Below, one piece after another: positions 8,421-16,631 of a stretch of 64,000 bases of DNA. The DNA is from JABDBL01 sp963845445 (lineage in GTDB: Bacteria; Cyanobacteriota; Vampirovibrionia; Obscuribacterales; Obscuribacteraceae). The notes beneath the pieces are model-generated. The model was not told the DNA's origin. It did no database searches and saw only the letters and a list, made by a program, of their open reading frames with translations. Within the stretch, counting starts at the first letter, position 1, and each line of letters begins with the position of its first letter. The stretch covers positions 3,224,001-3,288,000 of the forward strand of contig CAWJSE010000002.1 of the NCBI GenBank assembly GCA_963845445.1. The letters are read 5' to 3'. Both the position numbers and the translations under genes were made by a program.

Positions 8421-8605
8421 GTTCCCACCTAAACCAACGGTATTAGCTAACAATGAGCTTTAGCAATAAATCGCTTACTGTATGAATACGTTTTTCAAGG
8501 CGCGGCGGTTCAATCGAGGAAGGCAAAAAGGACAAGAAACGATCGAACTTATCGCCAAATTTCCGCCGGATTATGTGATAATCTGAAAGCTAAATTACAG
8601 ATGGC

Positions 8606-8681
8606 GGGCGATTAGCGCAGTTGGTAGCGCAGCACAATCACACTGTGAAGGTCGGGGGTTCAAGTCCCTCATCGCCCACCA
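8606..8681 (+). tRNA. tRNA-Val (anticodon CAC)
   Basis: A 76-nt cloverleaf. Acceptor GGGCGAT (8606-8612) pairs with ATCGCCC (8671-8677), and CCA is encoded (8679-8681). The D arm is GCGC/GCGC and the T arm GGGGG-TTCAAGT-CCCTC. The anticodon stem is GCACA/TGTGA with an open G-A closing pair, and the loop ATCACAC puts CAC at 8639-8641. It lies at the end of an AT-rich segment; a GC-rich island begins about 60 bp downstream. Confidence 0.93.
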
Positions 8682-8751
8682 ATTTTGTTGGGTCCATACC
8701 GAATACATAGTATCCAGAACGTTCCGGAGACATGGTATACACTTTCGCCTT

Positions 8752-8832
8752 TTAAAAACAAAAAACAGCAAAAAGCGCGGAAACGACCGAGAATCTGCCC
8801 GGGTTTGCTGAGCAGATCCTGGTCGTCCGCGG
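8752..8832 (-). terminator. Terminator of the DUF1874-like gene
   Basis: On the minus strand a long stem CCGCGGACGACC...GGTCGTTTCCGCG, with an inner ATCTG/CAGAT pairing, is followed by CTTTTTGCTGTTTTTTG. It lies about 95 bp downstream of the stop at 8927. Confidence 0.75.
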
Positions 8833-8926
8833 TTTGTCCTAATTTATCTTGGGCGTAGTTGCCGGCTCGGTCGGCATAGGCTCGTCGCCCGACCGGCCGC
8901 AGTTAGGGCAGGGTTCGGTGCGCACG

Positions 8927-9268
8927 TCAACTTACGACGGTATAGGCCGCGAAGCTGAACGTTGCCATCGCAATTTCCTCCGCGTTGTACTCGTGACGAT
9001 CCGTGAGCCGAGGAAGCCCGCGGACTCCCATGACCACTAGCGAATCGCCAGGCTTCAGGTTGACCTGCGGCGGGGAGATGGGGATTGGCACGTTGATATC
9101 AAACCGTTCCCGCATCGCGTCGATGGTTGCCTGGTGAGAGGGGTTCAGGCAAGGCTCAACACCCTGCTGAACCAGCTTCTGCACCTCCTCCGCTGTCAGG
9201 AGACGGCGAGTAATGGTGCAGTCCCCAGAGAACATCGAATCAGCCAACGCGAATCCAAAGTAGGTCAT
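8927..9268 (-). CDS. DUF1874 (STIV B116 / AcrIII-1-like) protein
   Basis: A 113-residue protein with the DUF1874 layout: YFGFALADSMF (3-13), TAEEVQKLVQQG (25-36), LNPSHQATIDAM (41-52), PPQVNLKPGDSLVVMGV (66-82), GLPRLTDRHEY (84-94) and EEIAMATFSF (97-106). In AcrIII-1/Crn2 ring nucleases of this fold a His at the equivalent position cleaves cyclic tetra-adenylate. Here His45, followed by Thr48, is the counterpart, and Glu93, Glu97 or Glu98 are candidates for the second residue. Many DUF1874 proteins are unstudied, so ring-nuclease activity is inference. ATG 9268 (GGGA about 9 nt upstream) starts at the family's conserved N-terminus. It is the last gene of its island and has its own terminator. 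Confidence 0.8.
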   Translation of the reverse strand: MTYFGFALADSMFSGDCTITRRLLTAEEVQKLVQQGVEPCLNPSHQATIDAMRERFDINVPIPISPPQVNLKPGDSLVVMGVRGLPRLTDRHEYNAEEIAMATFSFAAYTVVS

Positions 9269-9411
9269 CACTGCAGTTCCCATGCCAGAGCTGCGCACAA
9301 GAACAGCCTGCTCGAGCCGACCAGCCAATTGGCCTAACTCCATTGTTGTAATAGCAATGTGGCAGGTGTGTAACTCCCCACCAAAGCAGCGTTCGCACAG
9401 TTGGCAATGGC

Positions 9412-9493
9412 GTCTAATCCGCCGTCACATGGGAACATAACCGTCAGGCAAGACAGCATCGTCCTGCCCGCGCTTTAGGCGTCTAATCCGCCG
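9412..9493 (-). repeat. Two copies of motif CGGCGGATTAGACGCC
   Basis: On the minus strand ACGGCGGATTAGACGCC occurs at 9412-9428 and again at 9477-9493, 65 bp apart, upstream of the DUF1874-like gene. GGCG and CGCC within each can pair. A close relative, GCGGTTTAGACGCC, lies upstream of the next GC-rich gene (around 12853-12868), and GGCGGTTCAGTCGCC at 12794-12808. They may be leader or promoter elements. Confidence 0.6.
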
Positions 9494-9801
9494 TGAGGGC
9501 TGAGGCAACGTCGTCGTCCCCCAAGCAGGGGATCATTCCGCTGCGTTTTCGTCGCGAAGACGCAGCAGCTTCAACATTTCTCGTACCACTCAAGGCCTAC
9601 CGTTCCCAACTCTCCTTTCGTGACTCTAAGGTAGTAGTAATAGGTGGTAGAACTCGTGCCCTCCTCCCTATTACCGAACTCATCGTTGATTGTGGCAAAC
9701 TAAAACTGAGCAGAAGTTTCAATAATGGCAAACGAAATTTGAGTACCTTGACAGGACCATTGATAATAGAAGGGTTCCAGAGGCTGGGACCTAGAAAAAA
9801 A

Positions 9802-11319
9802 ATGGTAGGGATGATTGATCAAGACACATGGGTATCAATTCGGCTGTTACATGCAAGACATGGCAAAAGTAAAAAATGGTTAGCGCAAGAATTTGGGCTA
9901 TCGCGAAACACGGTGGCGAAGTACTTAAAGGACGCGGAAGCGCCAACCTACAGAATAATAGAGGCAAGAGGAAGGCCGGTATTTAACCAATGGGAAGAGC
10001 ACGTTCGGACAATCTTGGAGGAAGACCGAAACGCGCCCCGCAAGCAAAAGCATACAGCAAATCGCGTATATCAGCGACTAGTAAATGAATATGGATATAC
10101 CGGCTCGGCAAGAACGGTAAGGTATATGGTAGCGGAGATTAAGAACAAGCCAAGTAAATCGGTATTTTTGCCATTGCAATTTGAAGCTGGCAAAGATGCC
10201 CAGGTTGATTTTGGCGAGTCATATGCTGACATTGCGGGTGTGAGGACGAAAGTGTACAGCTTTGAGATGAGACTAAATTATTCTCGCAAGAAATTTGCCA
10301 TGGCAGTGCGAGCACTAAATATGGAGTCATTCATGGAAGCGCATGTGCAAGCGTTTGAATTTTTTGAAGGAGTACCATTGAGATTAACGTATGACAATTT
10401 AGGTTTAGCAGTGGTGAGAGTAGGCAAAGGCAAACAGCGAACATTGACCAAGAAGTTCAAGGAATTAATGGGCTTTTATACTTTTGAGGCAAATTTTTGC
10501 ACACCTGGCAAAGAGGGGGCTCATGAAAAAGGAGGGATAGAGGGAAGCATTGGTTTTAGCCGGCGGAACTGGATGGTACCTGTGCCAAAGGTTGAATCGA
10601 TTGAAGAATTGAATGGTCGATTATTAGTGTATTGCCAGGAAGACGGCAATCGAACTGTGGCGGGGCAAGCAGAACGGATTGAAGAAGCATTTGTCAAAGA
10701 GCGACCATTGTTATTAAAGTTACCACAGCGACGATTTGATGCAGGGACAGCACGTAATTGTGTGATAGCTGATGGCTACCAGACAATAGTTTACGAAGGC
10801 AATCGTTATTCGGTGCCAAGCAAATATGTTGGCAGGATGTTAAGGGTAAGGGCGTATTTAGACAAGTTGATATTTTCAACTAATGTAGAGGTAATAGCTG
10901 AGCACAAGAGGAGCTATGAGAAAGAAGAATATTTGCTAAAGCCGGAACATTACTTAGAGCAGTTAGAGAGGAAGCCACATGCAGTGCCATATGCCAGACC
11001 GCTGTTGCAAGCCGAATGGCCAAATGGTTACTGGGATTATTACCGGCGACTTGTAGAAGAAAGAGGCGCATCTGAAGGAGGTTGGCATTTCATTCGTATT
11101 TTAAAGTGTCATATGGAGCAAGGTGCAACTTGTACATCGGCAGCTGTTGCCGAAACAATGGCATTGGGATTAGTGAGTGCAGATGCCGTGCTGCAAATAG
11201 TGGACCAGCAGAAATTTAAGAAAGAGCATCAAGCTGAGGTGCTGGACTTAAGTTTGCATCCTAGCTTAAGTGAGTACACAGTTGAATTAGGCTGCAATTG
11301 CAATACCAAATTTTATTAA
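9802..11319 (+). CDS. istA: IS21 transposase IstA
   Basis: A 505-residue transposase. An N-terminal helix-turn-helix (KWLAQEFGLSRNTVAKYL, about 26-43) binds the element ends. The DDE catalytic residues are visible as Asp136 (AQVDFGES), Asp198 (LTYDNLG) and Glu247 (KGGIEGSI). ATG 9802 is preferred over the long upstream open frame, which extends beyond the IS into the interrupted gene; ATG 9811 is equally possible. istB follows after 12 nt, the standard IS21 arrangement. Confidence 0.95.
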   Translation: MVGMIDQDTWVSIRLLHARHGKSKKWLAQEFGLSRNTVAKYLKDAEAPTYRIIEARGRPVFNQWEEHVRTILEEDRNAPRKQKHTANRVYQRLVNEYGYTGSARTVRYMVAEIKNKPSKSVFLPLQFEAGKDAQVDFGESYADIAGVRTKVYSFEMRLNYSRKKFAMAVRALNMESFMEAHVQAFEFFEGVPLRLTYDNLGLAVVRVGKGKQRTLTKKFKELMGFYTFEANFCTPGKEGAHEKGGIEGSIGFSRRNWMVPVPKVESIEELNGRLLVYCQEDGNRTVAGQAERIEEAFVKERPLLLKLPQRRFDAGTARNCVIADGYQTIVYEGNRYSVPSKYVGRMLRVRAYLDKLIFSTNVEVIAEHKRSYEKEEYLLKPEHYLEQLERKPHAVPYARPLLQAEWPNGYWDYYRRLVEERGASEGGWHFIRILKCHMEQGATCTSAAVAETMALGLVSADAVLQIVDQQKFKKEHQAEVLDLSLHPSLSEYTVELGCNCNTKFY

Positions 11320-11331
11320 GGGGTAAAAAGA

Positions 11332-12099
11332 ATGAACAATGCGTTGCTTGAGCAATATTTAAAAAGATTGCGTCTACCGACAATGACCAAAAACTATGAA
11401 CGAGTAGCAAAAGAAGCGGACAGTAATCGGGTCGGTTATCAAGAATATTTATGCTGTTTGTCAGAGCAAGAAGTACAAACGCGGGAAGAAAATAATCGCA
11501 AAGACAAGCTATTAAAGGCAAAATTTCCAGCAGTAAAGACGCTTGACCAATTTAAATTTGATGAGATTCCATCACTAGACAAAAGTGCGGTGATGCAATT
11601 ATTTGGCGGGCAATATTTATCTACAGCAGAAAATATTGTATTGCTGGGAGGGCATGGTACAGGCAAGACACATCTTGCAATAGCGTTTGGTATGGAAGCA
11701 TGCGCAGCTGGTAAGAGAGTTCGTTTTTACAGCGTAGGTGATTTAGTACATCAATTATTGGAAGCACGAGATGCACGCCAGGTCTTTAGGTTACAACAAC
11801 AATTGGCCCGATATGACCTGCTCATTTTAGATGAATTGGGAATGACAGACTGCAAGCAAGATGGAGGTAATTTGCTATTTCAAGTAATCAGTTCGCGCTA
11901 CGAGCGATGCTCAACGATCATCACAACTAACCTAGAATTTAAAGACTGGACAAGTGTATTTGGCACTCAGCAATTAACCAATGCTCTTTTAGACCGACTT
12001 GTGCATCGCTGTCAGATTATTGCCATGAATGGAGAAAGTTTTAGATTTAAAGAAAGTGTACGCCGCAAGAAAAAATCTCAACCTTCAGAAGCGGCCTAA
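11332..12099 (+). CDS. istB: IS21 helper ATPase IstB
   Basis: A 255-residue AAA+ ATPase of the DnaC/IstB family that assembles on target DNA and activates IstA. Walker A is GHGTGKT (107-113) and Walker B LLILDELG (163-170). A sensor-type segment STIITTNLEFKDWTSVFG follows, with an arginine-rich tail (ESVRRKKKS). AAGGGGTAAAAAG precedes ATG 11332, close behind istA. The length and motifs are normal for the family, so the element looks complete. Confidence 0.95.
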   Translation: MNNALLEQYLKRLRLPTMTKNYERVAKEADSNRVGYQEYLCCLSEQEVQTREENNRKDKLLKAKFPAVKTLDQFKFDEIPSLDKSAVMQLFGGQYLSTAENIVLLGGHGTGKTHLAIAFGMEACAAGKRVRFYSVGDLVHQLLEARDARQVFRLQQQLARYDLLILDELGMTDCKQDGGNLLFQVISSRYERCSTIITTNLEFKDWTSVFGTQQLTNALLDRLVHRCQIIAMNGESFRFKESVRRKKKSQPSEAA

Positions 12100-12695
12100 A
12101 GCCAGGAGAAAAATCAATGACAACTAACCAACCACTGCTCAATTTTCGATTGGCAGAACTGCTCAAATTTCATTTGCCAAAAACACTCATCGTATTTGCT
12201 CGCGCCCTGCCCTCCCCTCACTGTGTGACTCCCGGTCATCCGGGAATGCTGCCGGATGTGGACCATCACATCCGCCCACGTCTGGGCTTCGATGCCCAGG
12301 AAGGAGCACATGGCCGCCACGTCATGTTGCAGGAAGGCCTGTCGGACGTCCTCCTTCTTCTGGTTGTCCCGGTCCCCTTTGGCCACTTGGGCAACCACTC
12401 CTGGGTCGGGTGCGCCTGCCATCGCTCCGCCCCGGCGGCCAGTAGCGCCTCGACCATCTGGGCATCTGGAATGCCCACAATCTGCTGGGCGCGCGGGTGC
12501 GTGTCGTACACCCGGTTGATAGAAACCGGCTCTGGCATCCATGCCTCGATCAAACAGCCTCCACCGCCCTTCCTCCTCTCGGAAATGGACATTATGGGCG
12601 CGGGCGATCACCTGGTCCACGCTGTACTTCCTCCAGTGCCCAGACACCTTCACGACCAGGCGCCCGTCCTCGAGGGTCATGTAGTAATTGGCCAT

Positions 12696-13370
12696 TTTCT
12701 TCTCCTTGCCTAAAATTCTCTCGACGACTTGCTTGAGCCGGCCCGAAGTAGGCAAGCCTGCAAGCCGTATTGACCTAGTCAATGGCGACTGAACCGCCGT
12801 ATAGGTCAGTGCCGGACAGAACTTACTGTTCCGGCCCGATGGCCTGGAGAAAAGGCGTCTAAACCGCTTCATATCATCAGGTTGGCGAAAGCATTATCAG
12901 CGGAATCTAGAGCTGCCAAAAGTGCAGCTTGTTCCCAACAATATGGGCCGCAAATCACTCTATACCATTGATGAATAATGGACTTAGGTTGATATTGCTG
13001 CTTCTATTGCCTGCTGACTTTGCCTATGCTTCATTGATGTGAAATTCGCAGGGACTCGGGAATGCTACCTGGCACTCCCGAGTCTACCCTGCCCTGTCTA
13101 CAAGCTCTACGGTGTTCAACGTGGTTGCCATTCATGGCACATCGTTACAGAGCTCAGAAATAGTGGAGCATGGCCCCCTTTGGGGTCTGCACGTATATCC
13201 GCTGGCTGTAACCGAGCCCTCGCCCTGGACAGAACTATATGAGATCGCTTTCGCAGCTGGGGAATAACCCGCCGCCCGAGCTGGAGCGACATGGCTGGCT
13301 CGCCGAAAAGCCACACGGCGCAAGCGGCACGAAAGCGCTTCAGATAGTTAGTAGCCTGGTTGCGACTTTT
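12696..13370. other. Structured leader, AT spacer and hairpins; no convincing gene
   Basis: The GC-rich leader of the split gene (12696-12870) folds into several hairpins on the minus strand, including ACCTA/TAGGT around GGCGGTTCAGTCGCC and GCCGG...CCGGC near 12811-12840. An AT-rich, gene-free stretch (about 12870-13040) follows. A strong hairpin GCAGGGACTCGGGA / TCCCGAGTCTACCCTGC (13048-13092) marks the start of the next GC-rich stretch. Short ORFs at 13039-13320 lack ribosome sites and were not called. Confidence 0.5.
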
Positions 13371-14240
13371 TTATGCGAGGAACACGAGAAGCGCATTGCA
13401 CAGTGCCCAGCTTATCTGCGTTCTTCCCTGGGCGCGCTGTTCCATGGCCACCCGGAGTAATTGAGCGAAGATCGATGGTGAGGACTTGCCCCAGCGTGAT
13501 CTCATAAGTGTCTCTGCTGAACGTATTGCCTGTCGACACGCAGCCTCGTAGTCGCCGCTGGGTGGGATAACAGTTGTCCAGCCGAGATCATCGAACACAA
13601 TTTGGCACAACATCTCCTTAGCAGCTGCAATACCAGAATCTGCTAGGGGTGGCAGTGAGGGCGCGGGAGCATTTGTTCCAAATTCGTCCGCTAGGGCGGA
13701 TGAATCCGAAATGGAGGGTGGTATGAAAGGCAGCGGATAGGTTATGAGCCGGGGAGAATGATCGACGTTTTTTGCAAAGCAATAAACCGCCAATGTGATT
13801 CCCAGCTCGCGAAACCAACGATCCACATTGCGTAGCGGCGAACTAACGGTGCTGTCAATAGGTAATAGCCAGGACAGCTTGGCATTCGTCAGGCTCGTAT
13901 GGTAGCGCCGCATGAGTTCCAGTAAATCTTTAGGCTTTAAGCCTAGCTGCTCAATGATGATCCGTAAAGAGCGGACCAGACTGCCTGCCGGGCTCTCATT
14001 GACAGGTTGCACTTGGAAAACGAAGCTACCTCCCAAGGCCATGGACAGAATGTCAAGCCAATGGCCGGCTGAATTGAGTGTCCGTAGTGTGCGAATTCCT
14101 TTCGGATGCATGCGAAAGGAATTTCGGTCCTGAAGCACCTGCCTCAAGAGGGGTCCTGTACCATAAAAGACCAACGCCTTTGCATTGGCAACCACATCAG
14201 GGGTGTCACCAATCAGCTCAGATGCCTTTTCCTTGTTCAT
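13371..14240 (-). CDS. GC-rich hypothetical protein
   Basis: A 289-residue protein from ATG 14240, chosen because GGAGAG lies 4-9 nt upstream; the open frame extends 35 codons further without a site. The sequence is mixed alpha/beta: VVANAKALVFYGTGPLLRQVL near the start, a central helical part (IIEQLGLKPKDLLELMRRYH), a Pro/Ser-rich linker (LPFIPPSISDSSALADEFGTNAPAPSLPP, about residues 190-220) and a helical C-terminus. No membrane segment or known catalytic motif was seen. It is alone in its island, between AT-rich stretches. Confidence 0.7.
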   Translation of the reverse strand: MNKEKASELIGDTPDVVANAKALVFYGTGPLLRQVLQDRNSFRMHPKGIRTLRTLNSAGHWLDILSMALGGSFVFQVQPVNESPAGSLVRSLRIIIEQLGLKPKDLLELMRRYHTSLTNAKLSWLLPIDSTVSSPLRNVDRWFRELGITLAVYCFAKNVDHSPRLITYPLPFIPPSISDSSALADEFGTNAPAPSLPPLADSGIAAAKEMLCQIVFDDLGWTTVIPPSGDYEAACRQAIRSAETLMRSRWGKSSPSIFAQLLRVAMEQRAQGRTQISWALCNALLVFLA

Positions 14241-14716
14241 GGCTCTCTCCGCGAATGTCTTTCGACTGCTGGGAAGGAGGGCATTGGAACGTTTCATGAA
14301 CGGCACAAGACGAGCAAACCGTTCAAGAAAGCTGACATGATCCAAAGATAATCAACTCCCGTTCAATCCCTGTCAAATCAGCCTGCACAAAAGCTATGCT
14401 CAATCGACCCCACAACGAGGCGATCAGTCAAAACATAGCATGTGCATACCTAAGCCAATTTAAAAACTATCAGAGAATAAACGAGAACTGCTTTACCCTT
14501 ACATCTTTGACGTCATAAAGCAAAGCAAGGACACTAGAATGTTAATATAAGCTCACTACTAACCGATGTCCTTGAAAAGGCATATAGTTGTGTGATAATC
14601 AGGTTTATCAGATGAAAACTTGCCAAAAGATTAACCCAATTGGCACCAACTTTGGCTAATTAAATGACGCGTTACATTTAGCGCAGCTCCGCCAGCGCTA
14701 CCCGATTTCCCTATAC
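14241..14716. other. AT-rich intergenic region, no gene seen
   Basis: It holds only short chance frames. Near the right end, TTTAGCGCAG..CCAGCGCTACCCGATTTCCC (about 14676-14708) resembles the small palindromic repeat at 30090-30126 (reverse orientation; shared ATCGGGTAGCGCT). The last 8 bp, CCCTATAC (14709-14716), are one copy of the IS66 target duplication. Confidence 0.5.
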
Positions 14717-16629
14717 GTAAGCCTTCGTCCAACGCAGGTATGACAACCAGAATTTAATGTGCATTAAGCTGGTCGTTTGATATTCTTGGGTAGAGTGAAT
14801 TTATTTTTTCTCTCCTCGGTCATCAGCCAGGGGAGAAATTCTTTTAGGTCTGGTGGTGCTCTGCCGGGTGTTTTTGAACATTCGTTAAAGTAATCTAGCA
14901 ACAAAGCTTGTGGATTGAGTCCATTAACCTGCCATGTCTGGAAGACAGTAAATAATTTAGCCGCCAATTGACCAGACCATTCTTTGCCACTACCGTAGCT
15001 GTTCTTGCGATTAATGACCAGATTTCTGAGTAATCTTTCGGCCCGGTTATTGTCTAGGCTAATACGCGGGTCAGTAAGAAATACTGTTAGGCCAATCCAG
15101 TGTGTCATGAAGCTTTTTAGTATTGTCTTTTGCTCTTTATGCAAATCTGGCTGTTCAAGCTGTGATTGCCAAAGTTGCTCAAGTTTTTTCACCTGCTGTT
15201 CAACCGCTAGATGGGCGTCATTCCAAGGCTGTCCTGATTGCCACAGAGCCGTTCGTTTATGATTAAGAGCAAACAATATTCCTATTTCGCTAAGCCATTC
15301 TTGGGACCATTCTTTCAAGCTTGGTATGCCCTGAAAGACTTTGAGGATATCTCGTCTTTGGTGAACCCAGCACCAGGCATTTTTGATAGCTGGATTTAAA
15401 GTCCAGTAGCTCTTCAGTCTGTCAGTTAATAATATTCCTGTAGAACCGCCAAAGAAGTCTTTAGGCACATCTTTTGAACGGCTTTTATCTAGCAAGTAAA
15501 CGACAGCATCCAAGCTGGCGAAAAGCCAGAACCACCATTGTTTGTCATTTCTGAGCCCATTATTTTCTTCAAAGACGCGCCAGGTGGACTCATCTGCATT
15601 CCACAGGTCTGCGCCGCGGCAATGATTGACTATTTGTTCATACAAAGAGGCAAGCAGTGTGTCTATTATTTTCATGCCGCCTGTGACTGTACCGGCGGAT
15701 AGATGTAAACCGTGCAAAGCCAATTCTTGTAAAACCCGTTGAGTTGGCACACCAAACATATATTTCCAGACAAGTAAATATACCCAGAGAGAGTTGCCGA
15801 TTGTGGTGCGTGGATACAATTTAGGAGGAGGAGGGGCTTTTAATATGACTTTGCCTTTGCAGTCGCATTGGCTGACCAAAATTCTTTTGCGACACACCCG
15901 TATATATGGTTTAACCTCTACCTCTGCTATTTCGCTGTCATCAGTTTTTGATACTAGGCGATATGGTTTGTTACAAATATCACAGGCACACTTAGGCGGG
16001 TCAAGAAATTCCTCACGTTGCTCAAGGTTACTTCTATCGCTGCGCCCATGACCATTACCTGGTCCGCATTTTTGACCACGTTTACGTTTTTCTTGTTCTG
16101 GTTCAGAGGCTAGTTTTAATTCTTGTATGGGGGCAATAGCCAGGGAGTCAGCCGTTTCAGTCTTGCGACCAAATTGGTCTTTTTGGAACCAAGCGATTCT
16201 TTTATTTGCGTTTTCTAATTCTTCTTTTAATTGTTGTATTTCCTGCTCCAGAGCTTGTTTTTGTTGACAGAAAGATTCTGTGGCAGCAATACGGCTTCTT
16301 CTAAGCCTTTTATTTTCTTGTCTAAGCTGCAAAATTTCTTGTTCAAGCTGCCCAATCTTTGCTTGGAAAGCAGATGCTTCAATCTGCCTAGCGGTTCTTT
16401 CATTCCTCAGCAATTGCAGCAGTGCCGGTACATCGTTATTTACTAGCAGTAACTCAACAAAAGAGCTCGTCCGAGCGCTATTACTATTCGATCCCTGCAA
16501 GTTACTTTCTTTCTAGTAAAACAACCTCATTTATTTAAACTCCACCTCTCCAAAATGCCAAGACCTCCTAACGTATATGCCTGTAGCTTCTTCTTGACCT
16601 TGCCAAGCCTACCTCTACCGAAGGCTTAC
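14717..16629 (-). mobile_element. IS66-family insertion sequence
   Basis: 1913 bp with terminal inverted repeats GTAAGCCTTCG (14717-14727) / CGAAGGCTTAC (16619-16629), flanked on both sides by the 8-bp direct repeat CCCTATAC (14709-14716, 16630-16637). Only the large transposase is present, as in single-ORF IS66 relatives; no tnpA or tnpB accessory genes were seen. It inserted at the 3' end of the neighbouring IS1595 transposase gene. Confidence 0.92.
14764..16500 (-). CDS. tnpC: IS66-family transposase (TnpC)
   Basis: A 578-residue transposase with the IS66 order: an N-terminal coiled coil (about 30-105, QLEQEILQLRQENKRLRR and EQEIQQLKEELENANKRI), a zinc-binding region (CACDICNKPY near 172-181), and a DDE domain with LWNADESTWRVF, VYLLDKSRSKDVPKDFFGGSTGILLTD and the C-terminal acidic site in LDNNRAERLLRNLVINRKNSYG. 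ATG 16500 gives a normal full-length protein, so the copy looks functional. Confidence 0.95.
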   Translation of the reverse strand: MQGSNSNSARTSSFVELLLVNNDVPALLQLLRNERTARQIEASAFQAKIGQLEQEILQLRQENKRLRRSRIAATESFCQQKQALEQEIQQLKEELENANKRIAWFQKDQFGRKTETADSLAIAPIQELKLASEPEQEKRKRGQKCGPGNGHGRSDRSNLEQREEFLDPPKCACDICNKPYRLVSKTDDSEIAEVEVKPYIRVCRKRILVSQCDCKGKVILKAPPPPKLYPRTTIGNSLWVYLLVWKYMFGVPTQRVLQELALHGLHLSAGTVTGGMKIIDTLLASLYEQIVNHCRGADLWNADESTWRVFEENNGLRNDKQWWFWLFASLDAVVYLLDKSRSKDVPKDFFGGSTGILLTDRLKSYWTLNPAIKNAWCWVHQRRDILKVFQGIPSLKEWSQEWLSEIGILFALNHKRTALWQSGQPWNDAHLAVEQQVKKLEQLWQSQLEQPDLHKEQKTILKSFMTHWIGLTVFLTDPRISLDNNRAERLLRNLVINRKNSYGSGKEWSGQLAAKLFTVFQTWQVNGLNPQALLLDYFNECSKTPGRAPPDLKEFLPWLMTEERKNKFTLPKNIKRPA

Positions 16630-16631
16630 CC

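Larger units (their letters stand above)
9686..12184 (+). mobile_element. IS21-family insertion sequence
   Basis: About 2.5 kb, carrying istA and istB. Multiple subterminal repeats lie at both ends (left TGGCAAACTAAAACTGAGCAG and TGGCAAACGAAATTTGAG; right, inverted, TGGCAAATGAAATTTGAGCAG and TGCCAATCGAAAATTGAGCA), typical of IS21. It is flanked by 8-bp direct repeats ACTCATCG (9678-9685 and 12185-12192). It is AT-rich and lies inside a GC-rich gene. Confidence 0.9.
9571..12695 (-). pseudogene. GC-rich 205-codon gene split by IS21
   Basis: The 5' part (12695-12185) starts MANYYMTLEDGRLVVKVSGH with AAGGAGAAG before ATG 12695 and ends ...GASKYDE. The 3' part (9677-9571) continues FGNREEGTSSTTYYYYLR... 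to a TGA. Removing IS21 and one copy of ACTCATCG (9678-9685, 12185-12192) gives 511 + 107 = 618 nt, exactly 206 codons with stop. The product is unknown. Between about 12560 and 12360 another frame (MPEPVSINRVYDTHPRAQQI..., VEALLAAGAERWQAHPTQEW) reads more like protein than the open frame, so two compensating indels are likely there. A GCTGCGT/ACGCAGC hairpin follows the stop. Confidence 0.8.

Noticed and set aside
8606..8681. tRNA-His from the string CACTGTGAAG
   Set aside because: Folding places CAC, not GTG, at positions 34-36 of a good cloverleaf, so it is tRNA-Val(CAC).
13039..13323. Small ORFs on both strands
   Set aside because: They span a strong hairpin, have no ribosome sites and do not resemble proteins.
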